Shown: one piece after another, positions 39,801 to 48,482 of the stretch
How the letters are laid out: each line of letters begins with the position of its first letter
Position numbering within the stretch: position 1 is the stretch's first letter
NCBI RefSeq assembly: GCF_012102745.1
Contig: NZ_JAAVSY010000001.1
Location: 434,001 to 498,000 of the forward strand
From: Haematospirillum sp. H4485
GTDB taxonomy: Bacteria > Pseudomonadota > Alphaproteobacteria > Rhodospirillales > Rhodospirillaceae
DNA length: 64,000 nucleotides
Reading direction: 5' to 3'
Translations under genes and position numbers: made by a program
The notes under the pieces: generated by a model
The model's database searches: none
Told to the model about the DNA's origin: nothing
The model's input: only the letters and a program-made list of their open reading frames with translations

Positions 39801-42449
39801 ATGAACGTTGTCATTGTCGAGTCGCCGGCCAAGGCCAAAACCATCAACAAGTATCTGGGCAAGGATTATACCGTTCTTGCATCCTTCGGCCATGTGCGCG
39901 ACCTGCCGCCAAAAGACGGATCTGTCCGACCGGATGAAGACTTTGCAATGGACTGGGATACAGACAGTCGGTCAGAAAAGCACATTCGCGAGATTGTTCA
40001 GGCGGTCAAGAATGCCGAGCGCGTTTTTCTGGCCTCTGACCCGGATCGTGAAGGGGAAGCAATTGCTTGGCATGTGCTGGAGGAACTGGCCCGTCGGCGC
40101 GCCCTGAAGGGGGTGGATGTCAAGCGTGTCACCTTCAATGCCATTACCAAAACTGCGGTAACAGAGGCTATCAATAACCCTCGCGACATAGATCAGCCTT
40201 TGGTTGATGCCTATATGGCCAGAAGGGCCTTGGACTATCTCGTCGGGTTTACATTGTCGCCCGTGCTGTGGCGAAAGCTGCCCGGATCACGCTCTGCCGG
40301 CCGGGTGCAATCTGTTGCCCTGCGCCTGATCTGCGAGCGTGAGTCCGAGATTGAGCGGTTCCGTTCCGAAGAATACTGGACCATTACAGCTGACATGCGG
40401 TCAGCCATGGACAAGCCTTTTACAGCACGCCTGACGCATCTGGATGGCCAGAAGCTTGAAAAGTTCTCGCTGCCCGATGCATCTTCTGCCGAAAGAGCAC
40501 TTGTTGCCGTCAAGGCAGGTACCTTTACCGTTTCATCTCTGGAACGCAAGCAGGCCAAACGCCATCCTGCCCCGCCGTTTACAACATCGACACTGCAACA
40601 GGAAGCCGCACGGAAACTGTACTTTTCTGCCACCCGGACGATGCAGACAGCACAAAGGCTGTATGAAGGTGTCACTATCCGCGGTGAAACCGTTGGTCTG
40701 ATCACCTATATGCGTACAGATGCTGTTTCCATAACACCGGAAGCTGTCAATGACATCCGTACCCTGATTGAACAGGGATGGGGCAGCAAACTGCTTCCTT
40801 CAACGCCCCGGGTTTACAAGACGAAACAGAAGAATGCCCAGGAAGCGCACGAGGCCATTCGCCCGACCAACGTCTTTCTGCGTCCGGCAGATGTTCGCGA
40901 TTCCCTAGATGATGATCAGTTCAAACTTTACGAACTTGTCTGGAAACGTACCGTTGCCAGTCAGATGGAAAGCGCCCTGCTTGACCAGACCGGCGTGAAC
41001 CTGTCGACCCGGGACCGGAAAACAGTACTTCGCGCAAATGGGTCAACCGTTGTCTTCGAGGGCTTCCTGATCCTGTACCGCGAAGATCTGGACGATGTAT
41101 CGGGTCAGGATGACGAGGACAAGGAACGTATACTCCCCCCCCTGCATGAGGGAGAAACGACAACGCTGTCCGACGCCCGGACCGATCAGCACTTCACCCA
41201 GCCTCCGCCCCGCTATTCTGAAGCCAGTCTGGTCAAGAAGATGGAAGAGCTGGGCATTGGGCGACCCTCGACCTATGCTTCTATTCTCCACGTCCTGCAG
41301 GATCGAAGCTATGTCAGGCTGGAGCAACGCAAATTCATCCCCGAAGATCGGGGGCGTATTGTCACAGCATTCCTTGAAAGCTTCTTCCGCCGTTATGTGG
41401 AATATAATTTCACGGCTACCCTTGAAAATCAGCTCGATGAAATATCAGCTGGCGCAGTGAACTGGAAAGATGTGCTCCGCAATTTCTGGCAGGATTTTAC
41501 ACAGGCCATATCCGGAACCAAGAACCTGAGAATCAGCGAGGTTCTTGATGCCTTGGATGCTGACCTTGGCGTGCATCTGTTCCCGGAAAAGGAGGATGGA
41601 TCCGATCCTCGCATCTGCCCATCCTGCCAAACCGGGCGCCTTTCGCTGAAACTTGGCAAGACCGGGGCCTTTATAGGCTGCTCGGCGTACCCCGAGTGTC
41701 GCTATACCCGCCCCCTGGGCGGAAATGCCGAAGATGCAGGTGCCGGAGACCGTGAATTGGGGACAGACCCGGAAACCGGCTTGGCCATTGTGGTACGCAA
41801 GGGGCCATATGGCTGGTACGTGCAGCTGGGGGAGGCAACCGGGGAAGGTAAGGCAAAAACCAAACCCAAACGAGCCGGATTGCCAAAGGACATAGATCCT
41901 CAGGCCATCGATCTGGAGCGTGCACTGTCTCTTCTCTCCCTGCCAAGAACCGTTGGTCAGCACCCCGAAACCGGTCTGCCCATTCTGGCTGGCATTGGCC
42001 GCTTTGGTCCATACATTGTGCACGATGGCAAATACGTCAACCTGCGCCAGGACAATGTCCTGGATATCGGCATCAACCGTGCCGTGGATCTTCTCGCATC
42101 GGCAAAGACACGCGCACCCAAGGCAGCCGGCAAAGAACTGGGCATCCATCCCGATGACGGAAAGAGCGTGCAGCTCCTTTCAGGGCGCTATGGCCCCTAT
42201 GTGGAACATGGCAGCATACGGGCCAATATTCCGAAGGGTACTGATCCTGAAACAGTAACGCTGGAGCAAGCCTTGGAATGGCTGGCGGCCAAGGCCGAAA
42301 AAAATCCAAAGACTGGCAAAGCGACCACTGCCAAAACAAAAAGCAAGAAAGCAGCTACAAAGCCGGCTGACAAGAAAGAGAAGACAGCAAGCAAGCCCGC
42401 ACCACGATCCCGTAGCAAGAAGAGAACCAATGACGATGATGTCTCCTGA
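39801..42449 (+). CDS. topA: DNA topoisomerase I
   Basis: Relaxes negative supercoils by a type IA mechanism. 882 residues from MNVVIVESPAKAKTI, the invariant start; the reading frame is open further upstream but that part overlaps dprA. Toprim acidic residues lie in ASDPDREGEAIAWH, the active-site Tyr in GLITYMRTDAVSI. One C4 zinc ribbon remains (CPSCQTGRLSLKLGKTGAFIGC), followed by repeated C-terminal domains with GPYGWYVQLG, GRFGPYIVHDGKYVNL and GRYGPYVEHG, and a lysine-rich tail. Confidence 0.96.
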   Translation: MNVVIVESPAKAKTINKYLGKDYTVLASFGHVRDLPPKDGSVRPDEDFAMDWDTDSRSEKHIREIVQAVKNAERVFLASDPDREGEAIAWHVLEELARRRALKGVDVKRVTFNAITKTAVTEAINNPRDIDQPLVDAYMARRALDYLVGFTLSPVLWRKLPGSRSAGRVQSVALRLICERESEIERFRSEEYWTITADMRSAMDKPFTARLTHLDGQKLEKFSLPDASSAERALVAVKAGTFTVSSLERKQAKRHPAPPFTTSTLQQEAARKLYFSATRTMQTAQRLYEGVTIRGETVGLITYMRTDAVSITPEAVNDIRTLIEQGWGSKLLPSTPRVYKTKQKNAQEAHEAIRPTNVFLRPADVRDSLDDDQFKLYELVWKRTVASQMESALLDQTGVNLSTRDRKTVLRANGSTVVFEGFLILYREDLDDVSGQDDEDKERILPPLHEGETTTLSDARTDQHFTQPPPRYSEASLVKKMEELGIGRPSTYASILHVLQDRSYVRLEQRKFIPEDRGRIVTAFLESFFRRYVEYNFTATLENQLDEISAGAVNWKDVLRNFWQDFTQAISGTKNLRISEVLDALDADLGVHLFPEKEDGSDPRICPSCQTGRLSLKLGKTGAFIGCSAYPECRYTRPLGGNAEDAGAGDRELGTDPETGLAIVVRKGPYGWYVQLGEATGEGKAKTKPKRAGLPKDIDPQAIDLERALSLLSLPRTVGQHPETGLPILAGIGRFGPYIVHDGKYVNLRQDNVLDIGINRAVDLLASAKTRAPKAAGKELGIHPDDGKSVQLLSGRYGPYVEHGSIRANIPKGTDPETVTLEQALEWLAAKAEKNPKTGKATTAKTKSKKAATKPADKKEKTASKPAPRSRSKKRTNDDDVS

Positions 42450-42467
42450 GTGCAGGAGGCCCTGATT

Positions 42468-44780
42468 TTGGCAAAGAAAAATCCAAAACATGTCCCTGTT
42501 CCCACCCGCAAGGATGTGCTCGACTTTATTCAGGGAAATCCGGGCCGGATCAGTAAACGCGAACTGGCCCGGGCCTTCAACCTGACCGCAGAGCAGCGCC
42601 CGCTGCTACAACAAATCATCAAAGGGCTGGAGAAAGAGGGTAAAATCCAGCGCCGCCACAAACAGCGCCCCCAGTATCCGGAACGTCTGCCCCAGATGGT
42701 CGCGGTTCAGATAACCGGGACGGATTCCGAAGGGGAACTGGTAGGGCGCCCATTAACGTGGGAACAGGAAGGATCGCCTCCCCGGGTTTTTGTCACGGCA
42801 ACCCGCCGCGGCCTACCAACGGTCGGGGTCGGGGATCACGTACTGTGCAAGCTGACACCGGGACGAAGCGGAAATTACAACGGCCATGTCATCCAGAAGC
42901 TTGTCGAAACGCCAGCGCGCGTTCTGGGTATTCTGGAAGCGGGAGTTAATGGGTTGCTCTTGCGCCCCACAGATCGCCGGGACCGCCAAGGCTATGTTAT
43001 CGCCAGAGGTGACGCTGCCGGGGCCCATGTGGGGGAGCTGGTGGAGGCAGAGATTCTCTCCGGACGGCGTTCCGGTCTACGCCAGGCGAAGGTTCTGGAA
43101 AGGCTTGGCACCATGAACAGCCCCGGGGCTGTCAGCCTGATTGCCATCCATGCCCATGGTATCCCTGTAGAATTCCCTGCAGATGCCCTGGAGCAAGCCG
43201 CCAAGGCCCGGAAAGCCCCCTTGGGAAAGCGTACAGATCTACGGTCTGTTCCTTTGGTAACGATTGACGGCGAAGACGCACGGGACTTTGATGACGCGGT
43301 ATGGGCAGAACCAACAGAGGATGGCGGATGGCACGCACTGGTTGCCATTGCTGACGTGTCTTACTATGTGCGTCCCGGTACCCCGCTGGACAAGACAGCG
43401 TATGAACGCGGCAATTCGGTCTACTTTCCTGACCGGGTTGTTCCCATGCTGCCAGAGGCTCTTTCGAACGGATGGTGCTCACTCCGCCCGCATGAAGAGC
43501 GACCCTGTGTGGCTGTCCACATGTGGTTCGATGCCAAAGGCAAGAAAATCAGGCATACATTCGTCCGTGGCTTGATGAAATCCAGGGCCCGTTTGACCTA
43601 TACCCAAGTTCAGAATGCGTTCGATGGCATTATGGATGAAGCAACGTCGCCTCTTGCCGAAGATATTCTGAAACCTTTGTACGGTTGCTTCAAGGTTCTT
43701 CGCTCATACAGAGAACAGCGCGGTGCCCTGGAGATCACGATCCCGGAGAGAAAGATCCTGGTCGATGACACCGGGGCTGTTACCGCAATCCAGCCACGCA
43801 TCCAGAGCGACAGCCATCGCCTGGTTGAGGAGTTGATGGTTGCAGCGAATGTTTGTGCCGCAGAAACACTGGAATCGCTGGAGGCCCCCTGCATGTACAG
43901 GGTGCACGACGAGCCCCCGATGGAACGTCTGGAAAACCTGCGTACATTTTTGCGTACAATTGGTCTGAATCTGGCGACTGGTGCCCTGACACCCCGCAAC
44001 TTCAATCATATTCTGGAACGGGTCAAAGATACGGCCCACGAGCATCTGGTACACTCGGTCGTTCTGCGCAGCCAGTCACAGGCCATCTATACGCCTGAGA
44101 ACCGAGGGCATTTTGGCTTGGGCTTGCGTCATTACGCACACTTTACCTCCCCCATTCGACGCTATGCGGATCTTTTGGTACACAGGGCCCTGATATCAGG
44201 ACTTGGGCTGGGAACACGGAACGAATATCTACCGGAAGAACAGGCTGCATCCTTTCCCCAGGCAGGCGAGCATATTTCGTCTACGGAGCGGCGTGCTGCA
44301 CAGGCCGAACGTGATGTCATAGACCGGTATACGGCTCATTTCATGGCATCAAAGGTAGGGGCCCGCTTTGCGGGACGTGTTGCCAGCGTCAATCGTTTCG
44401 GACTGTTTGTCGAGCTGGATGAAACAGGTGCCAACGGCCTGATACCGATATCCACACTGCAGGATGATTTTTACCATTACGACGAAGGGGCACATCGCCT
44501 GACCGGACAAAGCGGCAGGATGTCGCACACCTTGGGAGATCGGATTATGGTCACCCTTGCAAAAGCTGACCCTCTGACCGGCTCATTGATTTTTGGAATC
44601 GTTCGCGAAGGCAGAGACCATCAGGACTTGCAACGTGAGAATACCAATACACACGCTCATCGGGGACCAAAACCTGTCAAGAACAATCGGCGCAAGATTG
44701 GGTCCAGACAAGCACCACGGGATTTACAAGTGGCCTACCCAGCGTCGTCAACAAAAAGGAAACCGGGAAAGAGGAAATAG
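42468..44780 (+). CDS. rnr: ribonuclease R
   Basis: Processive 3'-5' exoribonuclease able to degrade structured RNA. 770 residues. The N-terminal HTH (RKDVLDFIQGNPGRISKRELARAFN) and cold-shock domains precede the RNB catalytic domain, with TIDGEDARDFDDAVWAE carrying the metal-binding acids, and the S1 domain near residue 640 (GARFAGRVASVNRFGLFVEL). The tail is basic. TTG at 42468 is chosen because AGGAGG lies exactly 8 nt upstream; the GTG right after the topA stop would overlap that site. Confidence 0.94.
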   Translation: MAKKNPKHVPVPTRKDVLDFIQGNPGRISKRELARAFNLTAEQRPLLQQIIKGLEKEGKIQRRHKQRPQYPERLPQMVAVQITGTDSEGELVGRPLTWEQEGSPPRVFVTATRRGLPTVGVGDHVLCKLTPGRSGNYNGHVIQKLVETPARVLGILEAGVNGLLLRPTDRRDRQGYVIARGDAAGAHVGELVEAEILSGRRSGLRQAKVLERLGTMNSPGAVSLIAIHAHGIPVEFPADALEQAAKARKAPLGKRTDLRSVPLVTIDGEDARDFDDAVWAEPTEDGGWHALVAIADVSYYVRPGTPLDKTAYERGNSVYFPDRVVPMLPEALSNGWCSLRPHEERPCVAVHMWFDAKGKKIRHTFVRGLMKSRARLTYTQVQNAFDGIMDEATSPLAEDILKPLYGCFKVLRSYREQRGALEITIPERKILVDDTGAVTAIQPRIQSDSHRLVEELMVAANVCAAETLESLEAPCMYRVHDEPPMERLENLRTFLRTIGLNLATGALTPRNFNHILERVKDTAHEHLVHSVVLRSQSQAIYTPENRGHFGLGLRHYAHFTSPIRRYADLLVHRALISGLGLGTRNEYLPEEQAASFPQAGEHISSTERRAAQAERDVIDRYTAHFMASKVGARFAGRVASVNRFGLFVELDETGANGLIPISTLQDDFYHYDEGAHRLTGQSGRMSHTLGDRIMVTLAKADPLTGSLIFGIVREGRDHQDLQRENTNTHAHRGPKPVKNNRRKIGSRQAPRDLQVAYPASSTKRKPGKRK

Positions 44781-44864
44781 CGGTGTCTGCGCTTGTTTGG
44801 TGTTTCCTTCTGCGATCATAATAAGAACGGCTGGTTTTCAGACAGCACTGACGTGAAAGTCCGA

Positions 44865-46520
44865 ATGACCAGGCGCCCCGGTGAACAGTTGGAACAAATT
44901 TACCCCATGCCAGTCACAATGCACTGTCGGTCGCGGACACCCAGCAAGCTGGCTTGGATTCTGGGAATAGCCATGGTGCTGACCCGGATCTCGGTGACTT
45001 GTTATGCGTCACCTGTATCCTTGGAAGGTCAGCCCCCTGCCGAGGTGCATGACCAAGAAGACATGGTCCGGGTTATATCCTATGGCCTTGACGTGATTGC
45101 AGCACGTTCTCTAGAGCCAGCCGAGATCAGTACAATAGCTCAAGATGGTCTCCATGGTATCATAGCCATGGACCCTGATCTGAAACTACGTGCCGAGAAC
45201 AACTGGCTCCATCTGCACCAGAAAGATACACCAATCGGTGCATTTGCCATGCCCATGCAAAAAGACCCAACTGCATGGGGGCATCTTGTTGTCAACGTTG
45301 TCACCCATGCAGGGCAAATCTCTCCTCATATCCAAATTACAAAGCCAGAGCCTCTCTACCGGGCCTTGTTTGGTGCTATCCTTTCACATCTCGACCCATT
45401 CTCACGGTACGCCAGCCCGGAAGAAGCCGCTGAACAAAGAGCCAATCGCAGCGGCTATGGCGGCATTGGTATGCGCTATCAGATTATGAGTGATCATTTG
45501 CTGGTTCTCGACGTCCAGCCCGATACGCCAGCGGAACTATCCGGCCTCCTGAAAGGAGATCATATTACAAGGATCGGGCACACAGACCTGTCGGATATAA
45601 AAGGCAATCACGAAGATATTGCTCGCTATATTCGTGGTCTTGTGAGATCACCAGTACGCTTGAAAGTCGAAAGAAACGGCCTTAGCCGCGACATCAATAT
45701 CAAACCGGGACAGGCTGCCGTTCAGACCGTAGATGCCCAGCTTGCTGAAGATGCTGTTCCAATCATTCACATTCGCTACTTCATTCAAAATACAGCTGAA
45801 AAATTGGCAGCCTTTATCCATGAGGCTAAAAGGAAACACAAAGGCTCGTTAAGAGGACTGATCCTTGATTTACGCGGCAATCCAGGTGGCCTTCTGGATC
45901 AAGCGGTAGAATGTGCGGGGCTCTTTATTTCTTCAGGGCGTCTGCTCTCCACCCTTGGGCGCCACCCGGAATCCGTGCAAAGCTACAGCACCAACGGCCG
46001 TGATATTATGGACGGACGCCCCATCGTTGTTCTGCTGGATGAAAGATCCGCATCGGCCGCAGAAATACTGGGTGCTGCACTGCAAGACAAAGGGAGAGCG
46101 CTTGTTGTTGGCACCTCAACATACGGGAAAGGCACGGTACAGACGATAATCCGCCTTCCTAACAATGGAGAGCTGACACTGACATGGTCCCGGCTCCATA
46201 CACCTGCCGGATACTCCCTTAATAAACTTGGGGTTATGCCCTCACTGTGCACATCGACCCTTAGATTTGGGAATATACAACCATTACAAACTGTTGGCGG
46301 TAACATTGATGCTACTGCCGCTATAGCGTCGCGGTGGCGTACAGTTGGTCTGACAGATCATGAGGGACGAGAGTCTCTTCGTTCCCTATGCCCACCCGAA
46401 GGTCATGGCGGACGTTATGGCGATATTCTTGTTGCCAGAGACATTATTAATAACAGTGCCTTATACAAGGATATAACGGCCGCAATCATGATGCCCCCTG
46501 CCCCCTTGTCTTATCACTGA
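44865..46520 (+). CDS. ctpA: S41 family C-terminal processing peptidase (PDZ-containing)
   Basis: A periplasmic tail-specific protease of about 551 residues. A signal peptide-like segment ([17 protein letters not shown]) follows a basic stretch. Residues 150-300 include [26 protein letters not shown] and a PDZ domain ([25 protein letters not shown]). The catalytic Ser-Lys dyad is in [11 protein letters not shown] and TYGKGTVQT. Starts at 44865, 44907 and 44919 are all possible. It follows rnr on the same strand. The C-terminal 80 residues have no recognised domain. Confidence 0.88.
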   Translation: MTRRPGEQLEQIYPMPVTMHCRSRTPSKLAWILGIAMVLTRISVTCYASPVSLEGQPPAEVHDQEDMVRVISYGLDVIAARSLEPAEISTIAQDGLHGIIAMDPDLKLRAENNWLHLHQKDTPIGAFAMPMQKDPTAWGHLVVNVVTHAGQISPHIQITKPEPLYRALFGAILSHLDPFSRYASPEEAAEQRANRSGYGGIGMRYQIMSDHLLVLDVQPDTPAELSGLLKGDHITRIGHTDLSDIKGNHEDIARYIRGLVRSPVRLKVERNGLSRDINIKPGQAAVQTVDAQLAEDAVPIIHIRYFIQNTAEKLAAFIHEAKRKHKGSLRGLILDLRGNPGGLLDQAVECAGLFISSGRLLSTLGRHPESVQSYSTNGRDIMDGRPIVVLLDERSASAAEILGAALQDKGRALVVGTSTYGKGTVQTIIRLPNNGELTLTWSRLHTPAGYSLNKLGVMPSLCTSTLRFGNIQPLQTVGGNIDATAAIASRWRTVGLTDHEGRESLRSLCPPEGHGGRYGDILVARDIINNSALYKDITAAIMMPPAPLSYH

Positions 46521-46567
46521 CAAAGCCGGTGCGGATGGATGCCTGTTATGTCCACGACCTCTTTCTC

Positions 46568-46595
46568 TTGACTCTCTCAATATTATCTGTATGCT
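46568..46595 (+). promoter_or_regulatory. sigma-70-like promoter of rpmG
   Basis: TTGACT and TATGCT are separated by 16 bp, 41 bp upstream of the L33 start codon. The match to consensus is good; no transcription data. Confidence 0.5.
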
Positions 46596-46635
46596 TCGCG
46601 GCTCGGGTAATATTTCGGGTTCAGGAATTCGGGTT

Positions 46636-46803
46636 ATGGCGAAGCCGACCACTATTCAGATCAAGCTTGAGAGCACCGCAGATACCGGGTACTTCTACAT
46701 TGCCAAGAAGAATCCTCGCAATATCACGGAAAAGCTTCAATTTCGCAAATACGATCCAGTTGTGCGGAAGCATGTCCTGTTTCGTGAAACGAAGATGAAG
46801 TAA
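46636..46803 (+). CDS. rpmG: 50S ribosomal protein L33
   Basis: A 55-residue basic protein of the large subunit. [21 protein letters not shown] and [18 protein letters not shown] are diagnostic. No cysteines are present, so it is the zinc-free form. AGGA lies 9 nt upstream of the ATG. It has its own promoter and terminator. Confidence 0.96.
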   Translation: MAKPTTIQIKLESTADTGYFYIAKKNPRNITEKLQFRKYDPVVRKHVLFRETKMK

Positions 46804-46821
46804 GAGAGCTCGCTCCGTAAA

Positions 46822-46858
46822 AGCCGGCATCCCCGAGAATAAAGGGTGCCGGTTTTTT
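46822..46858 (+). terminator. rho-independent terminator of rpmG
   Basis: CCGGCATCCC pairs with GGGTGCCGG (one bulged base), followed by T6. It overlaps the end of the convergent divK-like gene by 2 bp. Confidence 0.85.
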
Positions 46859-47231
46859 AGTGCGCCCTATCCAAAACACGCTTTACCGTCTCCAGAAAAC
46901 CAGAAACCTCTATCGGCTTTGATATATAGCCATCGCACCCACTTTCCCGGATTCTGCGCTCATCATCGGACATAGCGAAGGCCGTTATGGCAATGACGGG
47001 TATTGAGCATAACTCGGGGTCTTTTTTAAGATCACGGATTATCTCCATTCCGGAAATCTCCGGCAGTTGAATATCCATAAGTATAAGGTCAGGTTGACTA
47101 CGACGAACCAGATCAGTCACATTCCGCCCATCTCTCGCTTGCAGGGTTTCGTATCCACTGGCCTGCAACAGGTCATTAAAAAGCCGCATATTCAGTTCAT
47201 TATCTTCAACGATCAAGATCAACTTGCGCAT
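46857..47231 (-). CDS. divK: DivK-like single-domain response regulator
   Basis: A stand-alone receiver of 124 residues. The phospho-acceptor Asp is in [16 protein letters not shown], the acidic pair in [10 protein letters not shown], the Thr in AITAFAM, and the Lys in GYISKPIEV. No output domain. Length and sequence ([14 protein letters not shown] pattern) fit the Caulobacter DivK group, which controls asymmetric division through DivJ/PleC/DivL. No PleD follows it here. It overlaps the preceding DUF423 gene by 26 bp. Confidence 0.88.
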   Translation of the reverse strand: MRKLILIVEDNELNMRLFNDLLQASGYETLQARDGRNVTDLVRRSQPDLILMDIQLPEISGMEIIRDLKKDPELCSIPVIAITAFAMSDDERRIRESGCDGYISKPIEVSGFLETVKRVLDRAH

Positions 47232-47634
47232 TCCGATATGCCCCCTCGCCCACCTTATCTAGTATTTTCCTACCTTGAGCACCATGCTTGGCACCCGCAA
47301 AAACACACATCACCCATCCTGCCATAAAGCTGATTCCACCAAGTGGCGCTCCATGATCGGCAGGAACATCCAAGAACGCGATCAGATAGAGAGAGCCACA
47401 AAACAAAATCTGTCCCGACCCAAAGAAGAGGCCCGCAATACGAAATAAAATGGATCTTTCAGCCAGAATGGCAACCCACATGATAACAGTAGAATGAACC
47501 AACTGATAATATGATGCTTTCGTGATCAAGCTGCTTTCATAAGAACCTTCGATGACGCCCCCATGGCTTGCCCAAGCCGCAAGGATAATTGCAACGAAGC
47601 CGTTAACGGAAGCCCAGATCATCATCAAAGGCAT
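47206..47634 (-). CDS. DUF423 family small membrane protein
   Basis: 142 residues with about four membrane segments. [59 protein letters not shown] and [14 protein letters not shown] match the family of unknown function (YgdD-like). The ATG at 47634 has GGAGAAG 7 nt upstream. It overlaps divK by 26 bp. A minus-strand hairpin with a T-run lies about 24-54 bp upstream of its start. Confidence 0.85.
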   Translation of the reverse strand: MPLMMIWASVNGFVAIILAAWASHGGVIEGSYESSLITKASYYQLVHSTVIMWVAILAERSILFRIAGLFFGSGQILFCGSLYLIAFLDVPADHGAPLGGISFMAGWVMCVFAGAKHGAQGRKILDKVGEGAYRNAQVDLDR

Positions 47635-47969
47635 CGCATCTTCTCCAAGCTCTTGTGTAAAAAAAGAGGCGGAGCAAACAGCCCCGCCTAGTGCGCTTTT
47701 GAGGGAAAGTGGATCTATACAACGCAGCCACCATCGTAGCAGCAAGAGCGTCTGACTCTCTTACGTCGCAGAAACGAAAGATGCGGTGTACGATTCCGTC
47801 GAACCCAAGGCCATTGTCCTCGCTAAACACCAACCAAGCAAGCCAGAAGAACAGCTATACCTATAAAACATGGGCCATTAACCAGAAGCTCCATCTTGAC
47901 CGCCCAGATAAACAATAAACAGAAAAATACGTCTGTTTTTGCAACATAGATAGTCTGATATATGTATGC
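47635..47969. other. intergenic stretch of 335 bp, possible small RNA or leader on the minus strand
   Basis: No convincing gene. A terminator-like hairpin on the minus strand sits at its left end (47658-47688), but the nearest minus-strand coding gene ends at 47970, 280 bp earlier. Something transcribed leftward, either read-through of the upstream pair or a non-coding RNA, ends here. A 76-codon reading frame on the minus strand crosses the hairpin and runs into DUF423, so it is unlikely to be real. Confidence 0.4.
47658..47688 (-). terminator. rho-independent terminator (minus strand) upstream of DUF423
   Basis: On the minus strand GGCGGGGC and GCTCCGCC (one mismatch) enclose a 5-nt loop and are followed by TCTTTTTTT. 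It is either the end of the transcript from 50.5 kb or an attenuator for DUF423-divK. Confidence 0.65.
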
Positions 47970-48482
47970 TTACTCTTCCTCTGTGACAGGAGTATCAGCC
48001 GCCAGAATATCTTCGCCTGTATCTGCACGGGAGACTTCTGCCCCCCACTCTTCCAAGAGTTGCTTCTGACGTGCCTGCAGTCCAGCAATTTTGTGCGTTG
48101 AGGTCACAGACATAATTGTTGAGGCCAGAAACGGAGCGGTAGAGGATAAAATCCATCCAAGCCCTGCACTACCAAAAATGACAATCAGCGCCCAGACATT
48201 AGTTAAAAGATCAAGGACATGCGGCACCGAGTGATCACGTAGCCAAAGATCCATCAGCCATGGGAAACAGCCCGCAAAATTCATTCCCCCAACTGTTATG
48301 GCCCCATAGCGTTGCTTGCTTCTGTCAACAACAAAGGCTACAAGGCTTGGCATCATGACGATAGTCAGAAATATGAACGTCGGCATAAACATAAAAATAA
48401 GAGGAATGATAAGCAGAAGGGTAATAATATTCCCACCCGACTTCTTCCTGGCAACCGACGCATTCTTGGGATCGCCTGCCAT
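47970..48482 (-). CDS. small membrane protein linked to the pseudokinase gene
   Basis: 170 residues, no recognised family. A lysine-rich N-terminus is followed by two adjacent hydrophobic segments (IITLLLIIPLIFMFMPTFIFLTIVMMP), a charged loop with DRSKQRYGA, and two more segments (VWALIVIFGSAGLGWILS and FLASTIMSV). The C-terminus is predicted cytoplasmic, helical and acidic, ending in TPVTEEE. The start codon overlaps the stop of the upstream kinase-like gene by one base (TAATG), so translation is coupled and the two proteins probably act together. Confidence 0.7.
   Translation of the reverse strand: MAGDPKNASVARKKSGGNIITLLLIIPLIFMFMPTFIFLTIVMMPSLVAFVVDRSKQRYGAITVGGMNFAGCFPWLMDLWLRDHSVPHVLDLLTNVWALIVIFGSAGLGWILSSTAPFLASTIMSVTSTHKIAGLQARQKQLLEEWGAEVSRADTGEDILAADTPVTEEE

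Noticed and set aside
47603-47833. A 76-codon minus-strand reading frame upstream of DUF423
   Set aside because: It runs across a terminator hairpin and into DUF423 in another frame, and its sequence is low in recognisable structure.
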